Assembly (NCBI GenBank): GCA_025352845.1
Contig: JANXSC010000398.1
Coordinates: forward strand, 1 to 11,851
Source: Opitutaceae bacterium
Lineage (GTDB): Bacteria > Verrucomicrobiota > Verrucomicrobiia > Opitutales > Opitutaceae
DNA: 11,851 nucleotides
Direction of reading: 5' to 3'
Notes under the pieces: generated by a model
Databases searched by the model: none
The model's input: the letters and a program-made list of their open reading frames with translations, nothing else
What the model was told of the DNA's origin: nothing
Shown here: piece after piece, positions 6,408-11,851 of the stretch
How the letters are laid out: each line of letters begins with the position of its first letter
Numbering within the stretch: position 1 is the first letter of the stretch
Program-made: the position numbers and the translations under genes

Positions 6408-7397
6408 TCACAACTCCTCGTCCCGCGCCCCCGGCAGCGCGCTCGCCTGCGGGTCGTGGCGCACGCGCTCGATCCATGCGCCGATCTCCCGGTGCTGATC
6501 CGCGATCGTCGCGGGCCACGGTGCGGCCACGAGATCGATCACGCGGAGCGCACCGTCGGTGCAGCGCACGAAATTCCGCGCGTGCAGATCCGCCACGAGC
6601 CACGGCCGGCCGCCGTGGAAAAACAGCCGCGGGTGATCGCGGTTCGCACGCAGAAAGCGCGAGGGAATCTCGATCAACTCCGCAGGCAGCGAGGCCGACA
6701 TGTCGTCGCCCTGCGGCAGCGTGTCGCCGAGCACCTGCTTCGCGACGACGATGCCTTCGGGGGTGACGGCCATCACTTCCGTCGCCATCCCGCCGAGCGC
6801 GTGGATAAGGAGGAGTTTTTCGAGGAGCGCGCGGTAGCTGCCGAGCCCCGCCTCGGCCGCGAGCGCGGACTCGTCGCCTGCCCTGAGCCCGTCTGCGGTG
6901 AGCCCGTCGAATCCGTCGAATGGGCCTGGCCGAAACGCGAACTCGCTCCCGATCCGCTTCGCCTCGCGCGGCAGGTAGAACTTGTAAACCGAGCCGTCGT
7001 CCGTCGCGGCAAAGGCCCACGCCTCCACGCCACCGCCGATCCGGTGCAGTTTCCCGTTCGGCTCTTCCAGGGGATTTTCAATCCCGTCGCCGTCGGCAAA
7101 CCCGAAGTCGCCCAGCCACCGCAGCGGCACGAGCGAGCGCCAGGCGCGGATCGCGCGATCCAATTCGTCCCAGGCGGCCCCGGTGCCGACCAGCAGCGCT
7201 ACTTCGTCTTCGCCGAGCGTGACGAGATCGCCGTCCGAATCTTCTCCGACACCGCATTGGGCTGCCGCCGCGCCGAGGCGAGCGAGCGCTTCCAATCGTC
7301 GCTCGTGATCGTGTTGAAGAGCGGCGCGGTCGGGCGGTCCCGGGAGGAACCGGCCGCGGAGGCGCGTGGTTTGGCCGGTGAAGGGATCTGCTTGCAT
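6408..7397 (-). CDS. Kinase-fold protein related to polyvalent protein kinase domains
   Basis: With the ATG at 7397 the protein has 329 aa. The frame extends upstream to 7451, adding 18 residues (MLFLLPPPKFRSHV...). The internal start was preferred because the extension looks unlike the rest, but either is possible. Kinase-like landmarks appear in order: a beta-strand EAWAFAATDDGSVYKFYLP with Lys139 as the possible ATP-phosphate lysine, a hinge-like stretch VVAKQVLGDTLP, a catalytic-loop-like ADLHARNF (Asp270, Asn275), and a metal-binding-like VIDLVAAP (Asp288). This matches the plan I recall for the 'putative polyvalent protein kinase' domain, where DAHPGN precedes PIDLI. No target is known. 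It is probably co-transcribed with the 86-aa gene 45 bases downstream. It could instead act on small molecules, like aminoglycoside phosphotransferase relatives. Confidence 0.6.
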   Translation of the reverse strand: MQADPFTGQTTRLRGRFLPGPPDRAALQHDHERRLEALARLGAAAAQCGVGEDSDGDLVTLGEDEVALLVGTGAAWDELDRAIRAWRSLVPLRWLGDFGFADGDGIENPLEEPNGKLHRIGGGVEAWAFAATDDGSVYKFYLPREAKRIGSEFAFRPGPFDGFDGLTADGLRAGDESALAAEAGLGSYRALLEKLLLIHALGGMATEVMAVTPEGIVVAKQVLGDTLPQGDDMSASLPAELIEIPSRFLRANRDHPRLFFHGGRPWLVADLHARNFVRCTDGALRVIDLVAAPWPATIADQHREIGAWIERVRHDPQASALPGARDEEL

Positions 7398-7487
7398 GAG
7401 GCGTCCGCGGACATGGGAGCGGAACTTCGGCGGCGGCAGAAGGAAAAGCAACGCCGGTTTGCGAACAAGTTGTTCGCCGTCGGTCGC

Positions 7488-7512
7488 AGCGCGGGCAGGC
7501 TGCCCGCGCTAC
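7488..7512 (-). repeat. GTAGCGCGGG hairpin repeat between the SDR and kinase-fold genes
   Basis: On the minus strand it reads GTAG, then the perfect 10-bp stem AGCGCGGGCA-gcc-TGCCCGCGCT (sharing AG). It starts 8 bases after the SDR stop codon. There is no T tract, so it would be a poor intrinsic terminator, though it could stabilise the 3' end. It is related to the unit at 2516-2537. Confidence 0.6.
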
Positions 7513-7519
7513 GCCAAAC

Positions 7520-8299
7520 TCACAGCGCCGCGAGCAGCCCACCGTCGACGTAGAGAATCTGGCCGTTCACGAAATTACTCGCCGCAGAGGAAAGGAACAC
7601 CGCCGCGCCGACCAGTTCCTCGGGCTTGCCCCAGCGGCCGGCGGGCGTGCGGCCGCAAATCCATTTGTTGAACTCGACGTTTTCCACGAGCGCGCGGTTC
7701 AGCTCGGTCACGATGTAGCCGGGGCCGAGGCCGTTGCACTGGAGGCCGTGCTTCGCCCACTCGACCGCCATCGCGCGCGTGAGCATTTTCAATCCGCCCT
7801 TCGCGGCGGCGTAGTTGGCGATCGTGGGCCGGCTTACCTCGCTCATCACGGAGCACGTGTTGATGATTTTCCCGGTTCCCCGCGCGATCATTCGCGGCGC
7901 CACCGCGCGAGCCACGAGGAAGACGCTCGTGAGATTCGTATCGAGCACCTCGCGCCACTGCGCCTCCGTCATTTCCGCGAGCGGGGAGCGGCGCTGGATG
8001 CCGGCGTTGTTGATCAAGATGTCGATGGGCGCAAAATCCGCTTCGATCCTGGCCACGGCGGCCTGGCATGCCGCGCCATCGGTCACGTCAAACGCCGCGA
8101 CAGTGACGCGCGCCGCTGGTGCCGCGGCGCGCACGCCCTCCATGGCGGCGGCGAGTTTCGCGGCGTCGCGGCCGTTGAGCACGACGGCCGCGCCCGCCTG
8201 CGCGAGCCCGCAGGCCAGCGCGAGGCCGATGCCTTGGCTGGAACCGGTGATGAGCGCGGTGCGCCCGGTGAGATCGAAGAGGGGGTTGCGTTCGGCCAT
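7520..8299 (-). CDS. SDR oxidoreductase, gluconate 5-dehydrogenase-like
   Basis: This 259-aa enzyme has all classical SDR landmarks: TGSSQGIG at residues 18-25 for NAD(P) binding, NNAGIQRR at 97-104, Asn122, Ser150, and Tyr163-x3-Lys167 as catalytic residues. LFDLTGR at the start, NNAGIQRR, the CSxxSE block, KMLTRxMxVEWA, GPGY, RTPAGRWG and the C-terminal FVNG...VDGG closely follow IdnO-type gluconate 5-dehydrogenase, which interconverts 5-ketogluconate and gluconate. The related KduD and DEH reductases act on uronate breakdown products, and the neighbouring lyase makes such a role plausible. Substrate and cofactor are not decided by sequence alone. The ATG at 8299 was chosen by alignment to IdnO; an upstream in-frame codon at 8347 would add 16 Arg/Pro-rich residues. 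The gene lies 142 bases downstream of the lyase. Confidence 0.85.
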   Translation of the reverse strand: MAERNPLFDLTGRTALITGSSQGIGLALACGLAQAGAAVVLNGRDAAKLAAAMEGVRAAAPAARVTVAAFDVTDGAACQAAVARIEADFAPIDILINNAGIQRRSPLAEMTEAQWREVLDTNLTSVFLVARAVAPRMIARGTGKIINTCSVMSEVSRPTIANYAAAKGGLKMLTRAMAVEWAKHGLQCNGLGPGYIVTELNRALVENVEFNKWICGRTPAGRWGKPEELVGAAVFLSSAASNFVNGQILYVDGGLLAAL

Positions 8300-8441
8300 G
8301 AGCGGGGGAGTTCGGCGCACGCTCGGCGGCGCGGCGCGTGTTGGCAAAGGGATTTTGATGGAGGGACGGCTCCCGCGACTGCGGGACCGGCCGCGGCACG
8401 CCGACGAGCGGCGGCCCTACAAAGGCCCGGGACGCCCACCG
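8300..8441 (-). repeat. Structured intergenic repeats between the lyase and SDR genes
   Basis: Read on the minus strand, GTAGCGGTGGGCG begins at 8445, with its TAG being the lyase stop codon. GTAGGGCCGCC begins at 8420. Hairpins include GCCG/CGGC (8400-8412) and TCCCGC-gact-GCGGGA (8371-8386). The GTAGGGC starts match the units at 2516 and 2559. A promoter for the SDR was not identified. Confidence 0.45.
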
Positions 8442-9635
8442 CTACGGAGCCCACCACAGGCGCCAGTGCTCGCCGGCGGCGGGTGTGGCGGCGAAACGCG
8501 CGAGCAGGTCGCGGAACTCACGGTCTTCGCCGTGGCGCAACGCCTCCACGAGGAGCGGGAGCACGCGCGCGCGGTTCTCGTCGCTCACGTCTTTCTTCGG
8601 CCAGATTTTTTTCGGATCGACGTAGGGGGCGGCGACGCGGAGCGCAGCGTGGAGGCTGCGGCCGTCGGGCGTGGAGAATTTCCAGAGATCGACGCCCACG
8701 TGGTCGCCGAGGCGGGCGAGCAGCGTGAGAGCCTCGAGATTGAAGAGGACGTAGTTGAGCGAGCGCGTGCGGCGCAGCTCGTGCGGCTGCGCGCCATCGG
8801 GCTCGATCTGGCGGGGGATGCGCTCGTCGCGGACGGCGAGGAGGATTTTCTTCACATCGTCGGTTTGGCCGAGCATGAGCGCGAGGTGCGCGCGCTGCGC
8901 GGCGAACCATGAACCGTGGTTGTTTTCGGCGGCGGCTTCATCGGCGGCGTTCCGGCTCGTGCTGAGCCCGCGGTAAAATTCCTCGAGCCATGCGCGCAGC
9001 GCGGCGGCATCGGCGGCGGGCCACGCGGCGGAGCCGGCGAGGAGCGCGAGGCCGTCGTTGAGCATCATCAGGTGGCGCGCTTCGATAAGGCCGGTGCCGC
9101 GGCCGGGGCTGCGGCCGGGGATGCCCTGCGCGTGCTGGAAATTGGGATTCATGCGCGTGGCCGGATCGAGGAACCAGACGCGGGTGAGCTGCGCGGCCTT
9201 GTGCGCATGGCGCGCGTCGCCGGTGAAGAAGAACGCGAGGCCGAGCGTGCGCACGGATTCGCAGGTGCGGCGGAACGCGAGCATGTCGCCGCTCGCGCGG
9301 CTCTCGGGATTCACCACGCCGTCGCGCTGGAGGTAGGGCAGGCCGTCGGGCTTGGTCGGGTCGGGCCACCAATACGGGCCGGCACTGTAGTAGTCGTGCG
9401 GATCGCCACTGGCGGCGACGCCGGGGCTGTCGAGCACGGAGGCGGGCTTGAGGTCGAGGAGCTTGTCGGCCTCGGCGCGGAGCGCGGCGACATCGTGGGT
9501 GACGGCGGCATCGCCACGCGCGAGGCGGGTGCGGTTGGCGGCGAGATCGCGGGCGTCGATGGCGAAGGTGCGGGGGAGATCGGCGGCGGGGGCGAGCGAA
9601 ACCAGGAAAAGGCAGAGGAAAAGCGAGAAGCGCAT
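8442..9635 (-). CDS. Exported alginate-lyase-family polysaccharide lyase
   Basis: This 397-aa protein would cleave uronate-containing polysaccharide by beta-elimination. MRFSLFLCLFLVSLAPA is a signal peptide with likely cleavage near residue 17. The rest is an alpha/alpha-barrel of the alginate lyase family (PF05426). DYYSAGPYWWPDP at 81-93 is the strong N-terminal signature. NNH at 238-240 corresponds to the catalytic Asn-His pair of PL5, and ELRR..SLNY at 286-295 supplies the Arg and Tyr (Arg288 to Tyr295, the PL5 spacing). The WWPDP signature is absent from Pseudomonas AlgL, so a relative such as PL38 or an unclassified family is as likely as true PL5. The substrate could be alginate or glucuronan. 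The same frame runs upstream to 10247, but that part overlaps the receptor gene and is ignored. The start at 9635 is set by the signal peptide. It lies in line with the receptor and SDR. Confidence 0.85.
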   Translation of the reverse strand: MRFSLFLCLFLVSLAPAADLPRTFAIDARDLAANRTRLARGDAAVTHDVAALRAEADKLLDLKPASVLDSPGVAASGDPHDYYSAGPYWWPDPTKPDGLPYLQRDGVVNPESRASGDMLAFRRTCESVRTLGLAFFFTGDARHAHKAAQLTRVWFLDPATRMNPNFQHAQGIPGRSPGRGTGLIEARHLMMLNDGLALLAGSAAWPAADAAALRAWLEEFYRGLSTSRNAADEAAAENNHGSWFAAQRAHLALMLGQTDDVKKILLAVRDERIPRQIEPDGAQPHELRRTRSLNYVLFNLEALTLLARLGDHVGVDLWKFSTPDGRSLHAALRVAAPYVDPKKIWPKKDVSDENRARVLPLLVEALRHGEDREFRDLLARFAATPAAGEHWRLWWAP

Positions 9636-9664
9636 GGGGCGACGGGACAGGCTATCAAACGCGT

Positions 9665-9762
9665 TTGTCATTCTGAGCGCAGTGAAGAATCCACTGGGAC
9701 TTTTGCAACGCATGGGCGCTTCGTTTCTCCTGCTGGATTCTTCGCTGCGCTCAGAATGACAA
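9665..9762. repeat. 29-bp inverted repeat of the TTGTCATTCTGAGCG type
   Basis: Arms 9665-9693 and 9734-9762 are fully complementary except for one T/G wobble (9683 with 9744). The loop is 40 bases. The arm begins TTGTCATTCTGAGCGCAG. It lies 29 bases upstream of the lyase start and 19 bases after the receptor stop. As RNA it would be a long, stable hairpin between the two genes. I recall very similar dispersed repeats in genomes of several unrelated phyla. Confidence 0.85.
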
Positions 9763-9781
9763 TCCTTGGGATGGCTGGCGT

Positions 9782-11740
9782 TCAGAAGCTGAAGGTGTTC
9801 GTGAGATACCAGCGCCGCTCGGGCGCGAGGCGCGTCGTCGCGACCTCGCCCCAGGGCTGGATCGTGACGGGCAGCAGCGAATCGCGACCGATGGCATTGC
9901 GCACGTTGAGCTGCGCTTTCCAGCGGATGCGATTGCCGAAGATCATGCGCGAGTAGCTCGCGGAGAGATCGACGTTGAGGTCGTCGGAGCCCCAATAGGG
10001 ATTGGCGATGTCGATGAGCACGCCGCCGTCGGGCTTGCGCGTGGTCGGGTAGCCAAGCGCAAATTTGTCCTGCCAGCGCACGCCGCCGCCCACGGCCCAG
10101 CCCTTGAGCGGCAAGCCGAGGACGGGCTCGGAGCCGAAGGCGTAGTTGGTAACCAGATTCACGCGCCACTTGCGCTGCTCGGCGCTCACGGAGCCCTCGG
10201 TGGCGAGCGCGGTGGCGAGCGGCACGTAGAGATTGGCGTCGAGCCACTGGCCGTAGGTCTGCGTGTTGGCGGGCAGCGGCGCGCCGGGCACGTGGCCGGT
10301 CGGGTAGTTGCCGCGCGGGGTGTTGGCGAGGCGGTCCCAGACGGGTTTCATCTGCGCGACAAACTGCTTCATGAACGGCAGCGAGTTGCTCTGCACGGTC
10401 TCCTGCTTCGCGACGTTCATCAAAATGCGCCAGCGCGGCGTGGGGTTGAACACGATGTCGGCCTCGAGGCCCTTGGCCGTGGTGTCGGTGGTGTCGGTCG
10501 CGCCCGCGAGGCCGGTGTTGAGGATGCCGGAGACGGAGATGTTGGGCGCGGTGCCGTTGACACGGAAATTGTGCAGGCTGCGGTAATTTGCGGGCAGGGC
10601 ACTGAAGAGCAGCTCGATGTCGGCGTTGCGCTGAGCGGCCAGCTGCGGGTTAGTGTTGCCCTCAACGGCCCACGCAGAGGCGGCCAGGAAGATGTTGTTC
10701 ACGGTCGCGTTCGTGAAATTGCTCCAGTTGTAGCTGGCGCCGGTGATCGCGGTCTCGAACCAGTTCAGGCGCACGGAAAATTTGTCGTTCAGCGTCGAGA
10801 AGTTGAACCCATGCTCGCGCGTCTCGCCCTGCGGCGACGCCCAGCTCACGCCAAAGGGACTGATGCGCCCGCCGAGTGGCGTGAAGTTTTCCGAGCGGTT
10901 GACGAACACGCTCACGTCCGTGCCCCCCGGCAGCCGCAGCCATTTCTGCGGCCAGCGCAGCACGGCGCCGTAGCTCTTGATTTCCTTGGCGGCAAAGGGC
11001 GGCGGCTCGCGATCGAAGAGCGCGAAGTCGCCGAAGCCGAAACGCGTCTTGCCCGGATCGAGCGGGTTGGCGGGGTTGACCGCGTAGGCGGTGCTGGTGT
11101 TGGCGGAAAAATCCTCGTCACGCCGCCAGCTCAGCGTGGTGACAAGATGATCGAGCAGCCAGTTGCTCTGAAGCACGAACGCCTGGGACTTAATCACTTC
11201 GCGCGCCGCGGTGCCGGGGCCGGCGAGATCGATGAGCGTCGAGGGCGCGGAGGCGAAGTCGCCGGGATCGGTGGCGTTGCCGGCGCGGCGGAAATAACTC
11301 ACGGGGATCATCGGCCCGGCCTGAATCGCGGGGACTTGGATGGGCTGGAGGCGGAGCGGGTTGTTGTTCCCGATGATCGACGGGCCCATGTAAACGAGGA
11401 TGCCGGGGCGCCGCGTGTTGATGCCGAGGTCGCCGGTCGTCGTGGCATCGAGCGCCTCGCCGAGCGTCGAGGTCACGGGCCGCTGGTCGAGGACGTTGAC
11501 GCGGCTCTCCTCGTAGAGGCCGGTGAGCGAGTGGCGGCCGAGCCAGCGCGCCCAGCCGCGGTTGAGGTCCTTGAAGTCGTAGCGGAGGAAGCCTGTCGCG
11601 TGCGCGGCCTCGCGCGCCTCGAAACGGTCGCGCCAGTTGGAGAGGCCGTAGACGGCGTAGGGGCGGCCGAGGTTGGGGTTGGCCTGCCCGTTGGGCAGCG
11701 TGACGGAGGTATCGAGGAAGATGTGGTTCGCATGGCGCAT
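9782..11740 (-). pseudogene. TonB-dependent receptor, 5'-truncated (barrel part only)
   Basis: The 652 residues are the C-terminal outer-membrane barrel of a large verrucomicrobial TonB-dependent receptor: ATGFLRYDFKDL, then RHSLTGLYEES, repeated aromatic-rich strands (VTTLSWRRDEDF, KFSVRLNWFETAI), VGGGVRWQDKFALGYP, and the terminal WYLTNTFSF whose last Phe is the outer-membrane insertion signal. Receptors of this group usually have about 1000 residues. The signal peptide, TonB box and plug domain are missing. In this frame the ATG at 11740 is preceded at once by a TGA, and five bases further on lies the stop of an IS30-type transposase. The gene therefore appears cut by that element, and the N-terminal part could lie outside the window. 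The remnant could not function alone. An intact receptor would import products for the lyase and SDR downstream. Confidence 0.8.
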
Positions 11741-11747
11741 TCAAGGA

Positions 11748-11851
11748 TCAATTCGAATTAGGGTTTGATATAAGGAGCTGATGGAAACGCTCGGCGGGGG
11801 AGGCGTCGTGGAGGATTTTGCGGGGGCGTTCGTTGAGCATGTCCTGGATGG
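11748..11851 (-). pseudogene. IS30-type transposase C-terminus, running off the window
   Basis: On the minus strand the frame reads IQDMLNERPRKILHDASPAE, then RFHQLL, and stops at 11748-11750. LNxRPRKxL followed by a (S/T)PxExF motif is the usual C-terminal end of IS30-family transposases. The 5' part is outside the window, so whether the gene is intact is unknown; 'pseudogene' is used only because a fragment is visible. The stop codon is close to the junction with the receptor gene. The AT-rich stretch around 11745-11780 probably includes the element's terminal repeat, but the other end is not available for comparison. Confidence 0.6.

Noticed and set aside
6024..7553. Long plus-strand open frame of 509 codons
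   Set aside because: It is Arg/His/Gly-rich, has no domain, and lies opposite the kinase-fold, 86-aa and SDR genes, which have clear motifs. It is a shadow of their codon bias.
9636..10247. Upstream extension of the lyase reading frame
   Set aside because: It overlaps the receptor gene in another frame, is Arg-rich, and runs through the 29-bp inverted repeat. A proper signal peptide starts at 9635.
10292..11761. Long plus-strand open frame of 489 codons
   Set aside because: It is antisense to the TonB receptor barrel and has the Val/Gly/Arg-rich composition of a reverse-strand shadow.

Overview
The window looks like a chromosomal segment of a verrucomicrobium, most likely Opitutaceae-like. 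This is an inference from four things: high GC with heavily biased codon use, a large delta-60-repeat surface protein, a large TonB-dependent receptor beside a secreted polysaccharide lyase, and hairpin-forming intergenic repeats that begin GTAGGGCGGG or GTAGCGCGGG. No rRNA, tRNA or CRISPR array was seen.

Left part (1-3318, plus strand): the 3' part of a secreted or surface protein made of delta-60 beta-propeller repeats, an Ig/FN3-like linker and two homologous C-terminal modules. A hairpin terminator follows, then an exported PrxQ/BCP-type peroxiredoxin with its own terminator nested in a longer inverted repeat.

Middle part (3319-6101): a patchwork with lower coding density. It has a hairpin-rich non-coding stretch and a weak integron attC-like structure. 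A small DUF7336-like gene is broken twice, first by a frameshift and then by a complete IS630-family element (3964-5100) with inverted ends. Joining the IS flanks restores the end of the reading frame. A low-GC lipoprotein gene follows, then a 319-base stretch without a gene, then the C-terminal remnant of an IS110-family transposase on the minus strand.

Right part (6102-11851, all minus strand, read right to left): the C-terminal end of an IS30-type transposase abuts a TonB-dependent receptor that has lost its signal peptide and plug. Next come a perfect-length 29-bp inverted repeat, an exported alginate-lyase-family enzyme, a gluconate 5-dehydrogenase-like SDR, a kinase-fold protein related to the polyvalent protein kinase family, and an 86-aa protein. 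Receptor, lyase and SDR read as a small uronate-polysaccharide uptake and degradation locus whose receptor has been damaged by IS30. The kinase-fold gene and the 86-aa gene are a separate, uncharacterised pair.

No clearly new biological system is proven. The most interesting points are the doubly broken DUF7336 gene with its readable ancestral junction, the kinase-like/86-aa pair, the decapitated receptor, and the set of structured intergenic repeats.
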